Shown here in pieces: positions 31,842-40,593 of a stretch of DNA of 41,523 bases; within the stretch, counting starts at the first letter, position 1, and each line of letters starts with the position of its first letter. The notes below the pieces were generated by a model that saw only the letters and a list, made by a program, of their open reading frames with translations, made no database searches and was not told where the DNA came from. Source of the DNA: CAXXOK01 sp964584315. GTDB taxonomy: Bacteria; Bacillota; Clostridia; Christensenellales; Aristaeellaceae. The position numbers and the translations under genes are program-made. Where the stretch lies: positions 1 through 41,523 of the forward strand of contig CAZOZO010000027.1 of the NCBI GenBank assembly GCA_964584315.1. Reading direction: 5' to 3'.

Positions 31842-32771
31842 CTAGTGTGACAGCGCCAGTATTACCACAGGAATGCTGATCATGGACAGGCTTGTGGTGA
31901 TGAAAACGCCCAGTGCGGCGATATTGGCCTGCTTCGCGGTACCGTACTGCTGTCCTATCATCGCACACAGCGCGGCGGAGGGCATTGCAAGGCTCAGCGT
32001 GACCACGCCCACGAGCACAGGATCGACAAACAGCATCCGCGCTACCAAGTAGCCCGCCAACGGCAGAGCCGCCAGTTTGACCAGCGCCATCAGGTACAGC
32101 TTTTTTTCAGAAAACATCTCGCGGAAGGAAAACGCAGCCATCATGCTGCCGATGACCATCATTGACAGCGGCGTGGTCAACCCGCCAACGAAACCCAGAG
32201 CGTTTACCACAAACGCGGGCAGCGTGATTTGAGCAAAGTAAACCACTAGCGAGACAAGGGCAGCGATAAAGCCGGGCGAAAACACGTCCGACCAGCGAAA
32301 CGCAACGTCTAGCCCTTGGCTGCGCCCGCGCATCAGCCGCACGCCATAGGTGAAGATCATCAGCGTAAAGGGGATGTTCAGGATGTTGACATAGAATATT
32401 CCCTGCTCGCCATAGACAGCTTGCGCCACTGGAAAGCACATGAAGCTGACATTGCCAAAAACCAGCAACAGTTGATAAACGCTGCGCACATCCCGCGCTG
32501 GTCTGAACAGCACCGCCAAGCCAAGCGCCAGCGCCGGCAGCAAAAGGTACAGTGCCGTGCCGAAGCCTACCAGTTTGAGTACCTCGGCGTTCACCTGATG
32601 TTGCCCCGCCACGGCGTAGATCGCCAGCGCAGGGCCAGTCACGTTCACGATCATGCCGGAGAGGCTTTTATTGGTTTCGGCATTGATCACGCGCTTCCTG
32701 TTGAGCACGTAGCCCAACACCACGGCAAAACCGAGGCGGAACATGGTATCCAGCACCTGCGCGTAGCTCAT
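31842..32771 (-). CDS. AEC-family transporter (auxin-efflux-carrier type)
   Basis: 309 residues, about ten membrane helices. Landmarks of the family: GYVLNRKRVINAETNKSLSG near the N-terminus, LLVFGNVSFMCFPVAQAVYG in the middle, GLTTPLSMMVIGSMMA, and the C-terminal LSLAMPSAALCAMIGQQYGT. Bacterial AEC proteins are implicated in transport of organic anions such as malate or lactate. It follows the ldh-like gene by 46 nt on the same strand, so the pair may make and move one hydroxyacid. The ribosome binding site is weak. Confidence 0.88.
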   Translation of the reverse strand: MSYAQVLDTMFRLGFAVVLGYVLNRKRVINAETNKSLSGMIVNVTGPALAIYAVAGQHQVNAEVLKLVGFGTALYLLLPALALGLAVLFRPARDVRSVYQLLLVFGNVSFMCFPVAQAVYGEQGIFYVNILNIPFTLMIFTYGVRLMRGRSQGLDVAFRWSDVFSPGFIAALVSLVVYFAQITLPAFVVNALGFVGGLTTPLSMMVIGSMMAAFSFREMFSEKKLYLMALVKLAALPLAGYLVARMLFVDPVLVGVVTLSLAMPSAALCAMIGQQYGTAKQANIAALGVFITTSLSMISIPVVILALSH

Positions 32772-32817
32772 GGACGCATCAGCTCACAATCGTCAAAATT
32801 GACCTTAGCGGCGCAGC

Positions 32818-33771
32818 TCACGCCTGCGCCAGCCGCGCGATGTGGGCACGCAGCACATCCGCCGAGGCATGCAGTTGCGCAAGCTCCTCCGGCGTAAGGT
32901 TGAACTCGCCGATCTCCGCCACACCGTGGCGGTTGAGCATTGCGGGCACGCCCAGATAAACGCCGCTCATGCCGTATTCCCCCTCCAGGCAGGCAGAGAC
33001 GGGATATATCTTGTTTTCGTCACGCAGGATAGCCGTCACGATGCCCGTGACTGCGCTGGCGATGCCGTACTGCGTGTTGCCTTTGGCCCTGAGCACCTCG
33101 CTACCCGCCACCTTGGTACGCTGCACCAATTGATCCAGCTCCACGCCCGTAAAGCGGCTGCGGTTGTCCTCCAGCACCTCGGAAAAGGGCTTGCCGCCCG
33201 CGCGCACATGGCTCCACGGCACCATCATCGATTCGCCGTGCTCCCCCATCACATACGCGTCGATGCTGCGCGGATCCATCTCCATGATCTGACCGATGAT
33301 CTGCTTGAGGCGCGCCGTTTCCAGAATGGTGCCCGTTCCGATGACGCGCGATTTGGGAAAACCGGACAGTTCCCGCACCAGCCAGGTCATCACATCCACA
33401 GGGTTGGATACAACAATGAAGATCCCGTCAAATCCACTTTGCACGATGGGTGGGATGATGGCGCGCATGATGGCCTCTGATTTGTGCAGCATCTGCAGCC
33501 TGCTCGTTTCTCCGCTGAAAGGCGCGGAGGCGGTGATCACAACGATATCCGCATCGGCACAGGCGTTCAGGTCGCCCAGCGACACGCGTACATTGCGGCT
33601 CTGGAATTCCAAGCTGTGCTGCATATCCCATATCTCGCCCTGCGCCTTGTCGCGGTTCACGTCGATCAGCGCCACCTCTGCGGCCACACCCTTGACCACC
33701 AGGCTGAAGGCAGTGGTCGCGCCGACCGCCCCCGCTCCGACGATGACGACCTTGGTCACGTTGCTCTTCAT
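32818..33771 (-). CDS. L-lactate/malate dehydrogenase-family protein, atypical
   Basis: 317 residues, family length; start ATG 33771 behind AGGAGGG. Rossmann motif VIVGAGAVGATTAFSL with Asp in LIDVNRDKA (NAD-preferring), NPVDVMTW, and catalytic His in GEHGESMMVPWSH. Two oddities: the catalytic Asp that partners the His in LDH/MDH (LDTAR) reads LETAR, and the specificity loop reads APFSGETSR, lacking the Gln-Lys of lactate and the Arg of malate dehydrogenases. The substrate is therefore uncertain: lactate, malate or another 2-hydroxyacid. Transcribed from its own promoter, followed by the AEC transporter. Confidence 0.85.
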   Translation of the reverse strand: MKSNVTKVVIVGAGAVGATTAFSLVVKGVAAEVALIDVNRDKAQGEIWDMQHSLEFQSRNVRVSLGDLNACADADIVVITASAPFSGETSRLQMLHKSEAIMRAIIPPIVQSGFDGIFIVVSNPVDVMTWLVRELSGFPKSRVIGTGTILETARLKQIIGQIMEMDPRSIDAYVMGEHGESMMVPWSHVRAGGKPFSEVLEDNRSRFTGVELDQLVQRTKVAGSEVLRAKGNTQYGIASAVTGIVTAILRDENKIYPVSACLEGEYGMSGVYLGVPAMLNRHGVAEIGEFNLTPEELAQLHASADVLRAHIARLAQA

Positions 33772-33870
33772 CCGTTGAGACCCTCCTATAACAATGCGTT
33801 AAAGCCCGCCGGCACATGCCGCTTGCGGCATCCCCTGTCAGGGCGCTCAAAATGCGGCGCACCACAAGCC

Positions 33871-33899
33871 ATTATAGCGGCATTTGCCCCCGGTAGCAA
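33871..33899 (-). promoter_or_regulatory. Promoter of the dehydrogenase-AEC operon
   Basis: Minus strand TTGCTA (33899-33894), 17-nt spacer, TATAAT (33876-33871). Between it and the start codon is the tight palindrome ATGCCGC-TT-GCGGCAT (33816-33831 on the plus strand), a possible operator or hairpin. Confidence 0.78.
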
Positions 33900-34105
33900 T
33901 GGCGAATGCGTCCGTTTGTCGCTGCCCGTCGGTCGCGCAGGGTGCCGGCTAAGATGCGCCGCGGATGCTTCGGGAGCAGTTTGACAGCCCATTTGTTCCT
34001 GTCGGCGCGCGTCGGAAACATCTTCAACCTCATCCTGGCCACGCTGTGGTACGGTAATGGCGTCACAAACGCCGCCTTAGTTCGATTGGAAAGGGTGTTG
34101 CTCCC
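33900..34105. other. Intergenic region before the secreted-protein gene
   Basis: About 200 bp. It holds the ribosome binding site GGAAAGGG for the plus-strand gene and a TTGACA near 33979 without a matching -10 box. Nothing else is recognisable. Confidence 0.35.
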
Positions 34106-35455
34106 ATGAAGAGATGGATCGCCTTGGTACTGTTGCTGGTCTGCTGCCTGTCGGTCGTTACCGCCCATGCCGAAACCGAATTTCAAGCCCTCTGCGACGA
34201 TTTGCTCGGCGCAGCGTGCGAAGAAATGGGACTTGCCCTTGAATGGCGGGACAATGAGGGCTCGGGCTATACCTACTCGGGCATGGACTTCGATTTGGAC
34301 AGCGAGGCCGCATGGCCCATATGGGCGAGTGACCGGCAGTTCTACTGCTTCGCCGAAGACGTTTCGCAAAAGGAAACCCTGGTGCTTGCCTACTATTGCC
34401 TCAAGCACTATGACGAGTTGGAAAGCGCCGCCTTGCAGGCTAGCGACGGACTGACCCTCACCCTGACCATCGACGAGAAGGATGAGGAAAACGGCGTGCT
34501 ATTAGTGACCAGCGAAAACGTCAGTGGAGTGATGGAGGCGGTACGGCAGCTGCTCCTCAACCACGGCGTCGACGAGGATGATCCGCTGTTTAACGGGGTG
34601 CCCACGGATGACAAAGCCGCGGCATCTGCTGCCGAAAGCAGCAAGGGTGGCGACGCGGCAGCATTGCCCAGCGCCTATAACGGCTTTGACTGGCTGGATG
34701 TTCCGCTCGCGCTGGCGGACGCGGTGCTCGTGCAGGGTGACGATCTGGATGAGCTTCGCACGGATTTCGAAGCGCCGGACGCGCAGTTCCTGACCCTCTC
34801 GTTCACCTCGCCGGATGGCGACATCCCCCGTGCCGCTTATGATGCCTACGCCTCGCTGATCAAGCTGTGCGACAGCTACGGCTCGCTTACCGGCCTGTGC
34901 CAGCGCACCGCCTACATGGACGATCTGGAGGACGGCCACAGCTCCGACGACTACTGCCGCGCTATCGACGTTACCTTCCGCCTGCCCGCGGATGCGACAC
35001 TCGACGATTACGTGATCTTCGTGCCCGGCGAGGACGACGCTATCCTGCTCAGCTATGGCGCGACTTTTGCCGTGCCCGACCGCCGCATCCGCTGGGACGA
35101 CAGCCTGCTTTGGCTCTCCGGCTACAACGACGGCGTATCGCTGGACGAGGAGGACAAGGAGAGCCTCGAACCCGGCGAAACCTTTCTGGAGCTGGTGGTC
35201 TACAGCTGCAAGACCGCGCTGTTCAGCGACGAGGATATTGCCAAGCGCATCAAGCTGGAGGCCAACGACGGCGAGGTGTATGGCATTCGCCATTCCATCG
35301 TCTACAAGCGCGACAGTTATGTGATGGAAGGCGAGAACAGGATAAACGGTATTCGGCTGGTGTTCTACGTGCCGGAGGCCGGCAACGCCTCCGACTATAC
35401 CCTGACCGTACCGGATGGCAATGCGCCCAACGCGGTGCCCGTCGTGGCAGAGTAA
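34106..35455 (+). CDS. Secreted acidic protein of unknown function
   Basis: 449 residues. Signal peptide MKRWIALVLLLVCCLSVVTA with cleavage probably after HA (AHA|ETE); the cysteines are inside the hydrophobic core and not in a lipobox. The mature part is very acidic (many Asp and Glu), with two weakly similar halves separated by a low-complexity Ala/Ser/Lys linker (about 170-195, DKAAASAAESSKGGDAA). The second half has several aromatic strands (FDWLDVPLALADAV, VTFRLPADATLDDYVIFVPG). I recognise no family. It is a single-gene unit followed by a perfect palindrome. Confidence 0.8.
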   Translation: MKRWIALVLLLVCCLSVVTAHAETEFQALCDDLLGAACEEMGLALEWRDNEGSGYTYSGMDFDLDSEAAWPIWASDRQFYCFAEDVSQKETLVLAYYCLKHYDELESAALQASDGLTLTLTIDEKDEENGVLLVTSENVSGVMEAVRQLLLNHGVDEDDPLFNGVPTDDKAAASAAESSKGGDAAALPSAYNGFDWLDVPLALADAVLVQGDDLDELRTDFEAPDAQFLTLSFTSPDGDIPRAAYDAYASLIKLCDSYGSLTGLCQRTAYMDDLEDGHSSDDYCRAIDVTFRLPADATLDDYVIFVPGEDDAILLSYGATFAVPDRRIRWDDSLLWLSGYNDGVSLDEEDKESLEPGETFLELVVYSCKTALFSDEDIAKRIKLEANDGEVYGIRHSIVYKRDSYVMEGENRINGIRLVFYVPEAGNASDYTLTVPDGNAPNAVPVVAE

Positions 35456-35471
35456 GTTTACATCCAATGCA

Positions 35472-35497
35472 CGCGGGGCGGCCTAGGCCGCCCCGCG
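35472..35497. terminator. Perfect 26-bp palindrome after the secreted-protein gene
   Basis: CGCGGGGCGGCCTAGGCCGCCCCGCG, 13 bp each side with no spacer, followed by TGTTTGC; only a weak T-run. It lies 16 nt after the stop codon and is probably a transcription-end hairpin. Confidence 0.6.
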
Positions 35498-35552
35498 CTG
35501 TTTGCATTTCATGAAATTTGGGAATGGAGCACCCCTGCGCGTCGTAACCGCC

Positions 35553-36278
35553 TCACGCGCCCGGGTGGTCGCGGAACTCCGAGGGCGTCTGTCCGTAGCG
35601 GCGCTTGAACGCCTTGCCAAAGTAGTTCGCGCTGCTGTAGCCAATCTTCTCCGCGATCTCCTGTATGCTCATACCGGGGTCCATCAGGTATTCGCGCGCG
35701 TTGTTCATGCGCAGCTGCAGCACATACTCGTAGATGGCGCAGCCGTACTGGTTGCGAAACAGCCGCGTCAGGTACTCCTTGCTGAAGAAGAAACGCTCCG
35801 CCAACTCCTCCACGCGTATGTCGCTCTGGTAGTGACGGCTTATATACTCGCGCACGTTGGCGATCACCTCGGTTGGGGTCTGATCCTCGGGCGCCTGCTC
35901 CTTCTCCGGCAGGCGCAGGATGGCCTTGCGTAGCGCGCGCTCCAGCTCCGCGCGGTCGATGGGCTTGAGCAGGTAATCCACCGCGCCCGCACGGATGGCC
36001 GCCTTCGCATAGCTGAAATCGTCATACCCGCTTACGACGATGTACTGGCAATACGGGTGGTTGCGGCTGGCAACGGTTAAAAAGTCTGCGCCGCCCATCA
36101 GCGGCATGTTCATATCCACAAAAGCGATATCGGGCCTGAGGCGTTCCATGCACTTGAGCCCCTCCTGCCCGTTGCAGGCGGATTGGGGCTCCCTGAGGCC
36201 CAGCGTGGCCCAGTCCACCAGCGAGCGGATCGCCAGATGCACGGGGGGTTCGTCGTCAATCAACAGCACCTTGTACAC
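35553..36278 (-). CDS. AraC-type response regulator (YesN-like)
   Basis: 241 residues from GTG 36278, which has GGAGG 9 nt upstream; a TTG two codons earlier is possible but too close to that site. Receiver domain with LLIDDEPP, phospho-acceptor Asp55 in FVDMNMPLMGG, and Lys in DYLLKPID; then an AraC-type DNA-binding domain with two helix-turn-helices (VEELAERFFFSKEYLTRLFR and IQEIAEKIGYSSANYFGKAF). In the family these regulate carbohydrate uptake operons. It overlaps the 3' end of the histidine kinase gene by 23 nt. Likely target: the divergent sugar ABC operon at 38389. Confidence 0.92.
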   Translation of the reverse strand: MYKVLLIDDEPPVHLAIRSLVDWATLGLREPQSACNGQEGLKCMERLRPDIAFVDMNMPLMGGADFLTVASRNHPYCQYIVVSGYDDFSYAKAAIRAGAVDYLLKPIDRAELERALRKAILRLPEKEQAPEDQTPTEVIANVREYISRHYQSDIRVEELAERFFFSKEYLTRLFRNQYGCAIYEYVLQLRMNNAREYLMDPGMSIQEIAEKIGYSSANYFGKAFKRRYGQTPSEFRDHPGA

Positions 36279-38034
36279 GCTCAAGCACCTCCAATGGGAT
36301 CGCGATGCACACGACGGTCAGGCGGGGAGGCGCAGTGCGGCTCTGGATATCGATGCGTGCGCGCCCGCCGTAGAGCAGTTTCAGGCGGCTGGCCAGGTTC
36401 ATCAGGCCGATGTTCTGCGTAATGGTCACATTGGGGTCGGCGATGGCCGTGCGCAGCTCAACGAGTTTTTCCTCCTCGATACCGCTGCCGTCGTCGGTCA
36501 CGCGCAGCAGCATCTCGCCAGCCTCTACCTTGGCCTCGATGGCGATGCGGATGTGCGTGGCATCGCCCGCGAGCCCGTGGATAATGGAGTTCTCCGCCAA
36601 GGAGAGCAGCCCCAGCTTGGGCACGGCAAACGGCCGGAGCGTCTTCTCCGCATGGCACTCATAGGTCAGGCGCTCGCCAAAGCGCGCCTTTTGCAGCGAC
36701 AGGTATTTTTCCACATGGCCCAGCTCCGTGCCCAGCGCTGCGAGGTTGCCGCCCTTGATGGAGTAACGCAGCAGCGCCGCCAGCGATGTGACCATGCCGT
36801 AGATCTCCTCCTGACCCTTGACGATGGCCTGCGTGGAGATCGCCTGCAAAGTGTTGAACAGGAAGTGCGGGTTGGTCTGTGCCTCCAGCGCGATCAGCTG
36901 CGCGGTGCGCTCGTTCAGCTGCGCCACGTATGTGGTGTTGATCAGCTCGCGGATGCTGTCCATCATCTGGTTCACATCCTCGGACAGGCCGCGTATTTCG
37001 TAGCTGCCCTCCAGCGCGGCCCGGGTGGTAAAGTTGCCGCTGCCCACGCGCCGCAGCCGGTGCGCCAGCTTGGAGAGCGGCGTGGTGATCAGCCGGATGG
37101 AGATCACCAGCATCAACACCGTTACCGCCAGCGCAATGATGCCAAGCAAGATAGAGCCATTGCGCGTGGCGTTGAGCGGGGCGTTGACCGCCGCCATGGG
37201 CTTGAGGCCCACCAGCGTGAAGCCGTAGGCGCTGCCGCCCGCCACCACACAGAGCGTGTCACGGCCGCCCACGCGCAGCACCGCGTTTTCCACGCCGCTG
37301 CTCACAAGCCCTTCCAGCAGTTTGGTATCCCCTGCCTGCACGCCGCCCGGCAGCAGGTAGGCCTCGTCCGCGCCAAGGATGCACAGCTGTTCCTCCTCCA
37401 GCGCATGGCTTTGCACTAGCGCCTGCGGAAAGCTTGCGTCCACGGTAAAGCGCACCACAGCCAGCGGCGTTTCGCGCGGCGAGTCGATGATGGTGCGCGT
37501 CACCTCCAAAAAGCCGTCGCCGCTCGCGGTCACGGTGCAAAATTCCGGTTTGGCGGTAAACTTTGCATAGCCATCCAGCTGCGATGGATCCGCGCCGCTG
37601 ATTACGCCAATCTTGCGCACCGGCTTGGCCAGCGACAGCTTAAGCCGCTGCCGTATCAGGTACAGCTCCATGCGGTCAAGATCGCCACGCGAGTAGAAGT
37701 ATGTCTTGAACACGGATTCGACCGTCTGGCGGCGTGTGTAGTCCAGCGGGTTCGTGCGCGCCAAAAGCTCCATAAAATCGGCCTGGTTGCGCAGCTGGAT
37801 GGAGAAGGCGCGCAGCTCCGCCACATATTTGTCAAGGCTGTCCAGCTCCATCGCCAGCACGCGGCGCAGCGTGGATACCTGCCGCCGGTAAATGGCATCC
37901 GCCTGGCTGATGTAGCTGAACATGATGATCAGCGCCATTGCCAGCGATACCGCCAGCCCCAGTACAAGGCTCAGCTGCCTGCGGATGGTGGTGCGGTTGC
38001 GCCAGCCCAGCACGCGCTCTCCCAGTGTCTTCAC
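36256..38034 (-). CDS. Sensor histidine kinase (YesM-like)
   Basis: 592 residues: cytoplasmic N-terminus, membrane helix about 21-43, a large extracellular sensor region (to about 294), second helix about 295-317, HAMP (about 318-370), His-kinase domain with phospho-acceptor His390 in the NPHFLFNTLQ motif, and an ATPase domain with N-box ENSIIHGL, DDGSGIEEEK and IGLMNLASRL. This LytS/YesM layout detects extracellular signals, often oligosaccharides, and phosphorylates the adjacent AraC-type regulator. Its 3' end overlaps the regulator gene. The divergent importer begins 354 nt upstream. Confidence 0.93.
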   Translation of the reverse strand: MKTLGERVLGWRNRTTIRRQLSLVLGLAVSLAMALIIMFSYISQADAIYRRQVSTLRRVLAMELDSLDKYVAELRAFSIQLRNQADFMELLARTNPLDYTRRQTVESVFKTYFYSRGDLDRMELYLIRQRLKLSLAKPVRKIGVISGADPSQLDGYAKFTAKPEFCTVTASGDGFLEVTRTIIDSPRETPLAVVRFTVDASFPQALVQSHALEEEQLCILGADEAYLLPGGVQAGDTKLLEGLVSSGVENAVLRVGGRDTLCVVAGGSAYGFTLVGLKPMAAVNAPLNATRNGSILLGIIALAVTVLMLVISIRLITTPLSKLAHRLRRVGSGNFTTRAALEGSYEIRGLSEDVNQMMDSIRELINTTYVAQLNERTAQLIALEAQTNPHFLFNTLQAISTQAIVKGQEEIYGMVTSLAALLRYSIKGGNLAALGTELGHVEKYLSLQKARFGERLTYECHAEKTLRPFAVPKLGLLSLAENSIIHGLAGDATHIRIAIEAKVEAGEMLLRVTDDGSGIEEEKLVELRTAIADPNVTITQNIGLMNLASRLKLLYGGRARIDIQSRTAPPRLTVVCIAIPLEVLERVQGAVD

Positions 38035-38388
38035 ATCGAATCACCGCCGTTTCCAGGCAACCGCTGATTCAATCATTTTACAGCTGCCCAAGTGGAGTGC
38101 CGCGGCTTTGAGTAAGAAAAGCCGCCGGAATAGCGGGGCTGTTGCAAGGCTTTTCGAGCCAAAGATACGGCGCTTCGCAAAGGCAGACATGATGTATTGT
38201 GATTCAGTGCTACCTGCATCCTATCTTATCATATGCAAAAGGAGGTTGGAAGGATTTGTGCACGAATATACCCATGTATGTTCTGGATTTTACCTTTCCA
38301 TTTCCGGCAGGCTCCGCTATGATGGGCGCAGATGGCCGGGATGAACCCGGCGAACTGCACAAATACGGGAAGCGGAGGTAGAAAAACC
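38035..38388. promoter_or_regulatory. Divergent control region between two-component and sugar-uptake genes
   Basis: 354 bp with no gene. A candidate plus-strand promoter is TTTCCA (38295-38300), 17-nt spacer, TATGAT (38318-38323), followed by a short GCCGGG/CCCGGC hairpin (38335-38351) and the GGAGG of the binding-protein gene at about 38374. AraC-type regulators usually bind direct repeats near such promoters, but I could not pick out a clear pair by eye. AAAGGAGG at about 38238 has no following gene. Confidence 0.45.
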
Positions 38389-39627
38389 ATGAGGAAGCTG
38401 CTAAGCCTTGTGCTGGCGATCGCGATGCTCCTGTCCCTGGCGACGTTCGCGCGCGCCGAGGAACCGGTGGTCATCAACATGTTCATCAGCCAGCCGGAGT
38501 ACGCCGATGCGGTACGGGCGCTGATCGACGCGTACAAGGAAGTCGCGCCGAACGTGACCATCAACTACGAGACCACCCAGAACGACTACCCCACCCTGCT
38601 CAAGACCAAGATCAACGCCGGCGAGTGCCCGGATATCTTCTCCACCACCTCGGGCAAGGAGATCGGCGTGTACCTGGAGTACTCCTACAACTTTGCGGAT
38701 CAGCCCGCCGCGGCGGCCATGCAGGATTCCGTCAAGGCCGTGATGATGAGCGGCGACGAAGTGCACGGTTTTGCCCTGAAGAGCAACTACTTCGGCATCG
38801 TGTACAACAAGAAGATCTTTGATGAAGTGGGCATTACCGAATTCCCCTCCACTGTGGAGGCGATGAAGGCTGCCTGCGAGAAGATCGCCGCGGCGGGCTA
38901 CCAGCCCTTCTCCACCGGCTTTGCCGAGTGGTGGGTGTACAAGCACATCTTCCAGCACTTCCTGGATGCCGCCAGCGACAACCCCGAGACGCTGGTCAAG
39001 AAATTTATCGCCGGTGAGGCAAAGTTCAAGGATTATCCCATCCTTTACAACAACTTCTTCGACTTCCTCGACCTGGCGGTGAAGTACGGCGACGCCAAGC
39101 CGCTGGAGACCGACCTGGCGGGCGAGGAATCCGCCATCGGCACCGGCAAGGCCGCGATGATCCTTGGCCAGGGCGCGTGGGTCGAGGGCGATATCATGAA
39201 CATCGACCCGACGTTCGCGATCGGCTTCAACGGTTACCCCGTGTCGGACGATGCGGCCCAGTGCCAGGTGATCAGCGGCAGCGATCAGGCGCTGCGCATC
39301 TACAAGGACTCCAAGGTGCTCCAGAACGTGCTTGACTTTGTGAACTGGTGGTACACCAGCGACTACGGCAAGAACTGGTTCTGCGACGTGGCCGGCGTGA
39401 TCCCCCCGCTGAAGGACGTCAAGGCGCCGGATATGCAGATCATCAAGCAGGGCGACGAGCTCTCCGCCACCAAGGGCGCGGCTGCGGTATCGGTCTCCTA
39501 CTCCACCGACAGCTTCCACCAGGCGTTTGGCGAGATCCTGCAAGCCTACGTAGGCGGCACCATCAGCAAGGATGATGCCTGCACGCAGATCGAGCAGAAA
39601 TGGGTCGAGCTCGAAGGCGGCAAGTAA
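38389..39627 (+). CDS. CUT1 sugar ABC transporter substrate-binding protein
   Basis: 412 residues; start ATG 38389 with GGAGG about 10 nt upstream. Signal peptide MRKLLSLVLAIAMLLSLATF, cleavage near FARA|EE, no lipobox. The mature protein is a family 1 solute-binding fold: INMFISQPEYADAVRALIDA, TQNDYPTLLKTKINAGECPDIF, SNYFGIVYNKKIFDEVGI are typical. It captures a mono- or oligosaccharide for the permeases at 39697 and 40590; the following GH31 gene points to an alpha-xyloside-like ligand. The ATPase is not here; CUT1 systems often share a remote MsmK-type ATPase. Confidence 0.9.
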   Translation: MRKLLSLVLAIAMLLSLATFARAEEPVVINMFISQPEYADAVRALIDAYKEVAPNVTINYETTQNDYPTLLKTKINAGECPDIFSTTSGKEIGVYLEYSYNFADQPAAAAMQDSVKAVMMSGDEVHGFALKSNYFGIVYNKKIFDEVGITEFPSTVEAMKAACEKIAAAGYQPFSTGFAEWWVYKHIFQHFLDAASDNPETLVKKFIAGEAKFKDYPILYNNFFDFLDLAVKYGDAKPLETDLAGEESAIGTGKAAMILGQGAWVEGDIMNIDPTFAIGFNGYPVSDDAAQCQVISGSDQALRIYKDSKVLQNVLDFVNWWYTSDYGKNWFCDVAGVIPPLKDVKAPDMQIIKQGDELSATKGAAAVSVSYSTDSFHQAFGEILQAYVGGTISKDDACTQIEQKWVELEGGK

Positions 39628-39643
39628 CCCAACACGCAAACAG

Positions 39644-39677
39644 GAGCCGCGCCGTATCCCCGGGTACGGCGCGGCTC
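39644..39677 (+). promoter_or_regulatory. Perfect hairpin between binding-protein and permease genes
   Basis: GAGCCGCGCCGTA (39644-39656) pairs with TACGGCGCGGCTC (39665-39677): 13-bp perfect stem, 8-nt loop, no T-tract. It sits in the 69-nt gap and mirrors the livJ-livH hairpin, suggesting partial termination or mRNA protection. Confidence 0.75.
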
Positions 39678-39696
39678 GCCACATGGAGGGGTTCCC

Positions 39697-40593
39697 ATGC
39701 AAAAGACCCGCAGCGGCAAGTTCGGCGCGGTGGCGGTCCGCGAGACCATCCTGTACACTTTGCCCGCCATGGTGCTCGTGGCGCTGACCATCTACATCCC
39801 CTTCGCGCTGAGCGGCTACTACTCGCTCACCGAATGGAACGGCATCTCCAAGGCACCCGTATTCGTGGGGCTTGCCAATTTTCGCGCCATCTTCGCGGGC
39901 AACCCAGCGTTCCTGAGCGCGCTGTGGTTCACCGCCCGCTACGCGCTGTTTTTCATCATCCTGAGCAATGTGCTGGCGCTGGCGCTGGCCGTCGCGCTCA
40001 CGCAGAAGTTCAGGCTGGCGAACACCCTGCGCGGCATGTTTTTTGTGCCCTATATCATGAGCATGACCATCGTGGGCTTTATCTGGAAGTTCATCTTCTC
40101 GCAGGGGTTTGCCAAGCTTGCGGAGCTGACCGGCTGGGGCGTATGGAACCTGAGCTGGCTGGGCGATGCCGGGCTCGCTTTCTGGTCCGTGGTGATCGTG
40201 GGTGTGTGGCAGTCTCTAGGGTTTTACATTGTGCTGTACATTGCGGGTCTGCAGGCCGTGCCCACCGATGTACTCGAAGCCGCGCAGATCGACGGGGCGA
40301 ACGGTCGCCAGCGTTTTTTCAAGGTGGTGCTGCCACTGCTTGGCCCGTCTATCACGACCTGCGTTTTTATGTCGCTGACCAACTCGCTCAAGGTGTTCGA
40401 TATCATATTGGCGCTCACCAAAGGCGGGCCGGGCGGCGCCACGTACAGCGCCACGCTGGAGATATACCGCGAGGCGTTCCAGAATAACCATTATGGGCTG
40501 GGTTCAGCCAAGGCCATCGTGTTCTTCGTGGTGGTGCTGGCGTTGACGCAACTGGTGCTCAGGCTGTTTGAGCGGCGGGAGGTGGACCTGTGA
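39697..40593 (+). CDS. Sugar ABC transporter permease (MalF-like)
   Basis: 298 residues, about six membrane helices. The cytoplasmic loop reads DVLEAAQIDGANGRQRFFKV then VLPLLGP, the EAA motif of CUT1 permeases that docks on the ATPase; SGYYSLTEWNGI is typical near the N-terminus. It pairs with the next permease, whose GTG start overlaps its TGA (40590-40593). Confidence 0.93.
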   Translation: MQKTRSGKFGAVAVRETILYTLPAMVLVALTIYIPFALSGYYSLTEWNGISKAPVFVGLANFRAIFAGNPAFLSALWFTARYALFFIILSNVLALALAVALTQKFRLANTLRGMFFVPYIMSMTIVGFIWKFIFSQGFAKLAELTGWGVWNLSWLGDAGLAFWSVVIVGVWQSLGFYIVLYIAGLQAVPTDVLEAAQIDGANGRQRFFKVVLPLLGPSITTCVFMSLTNSLKVFDIILALTKGGPGGATYSATLEIYREAFQNNHYGLGSAKAIVFFVVVLALTQLVLRLFERREVDL

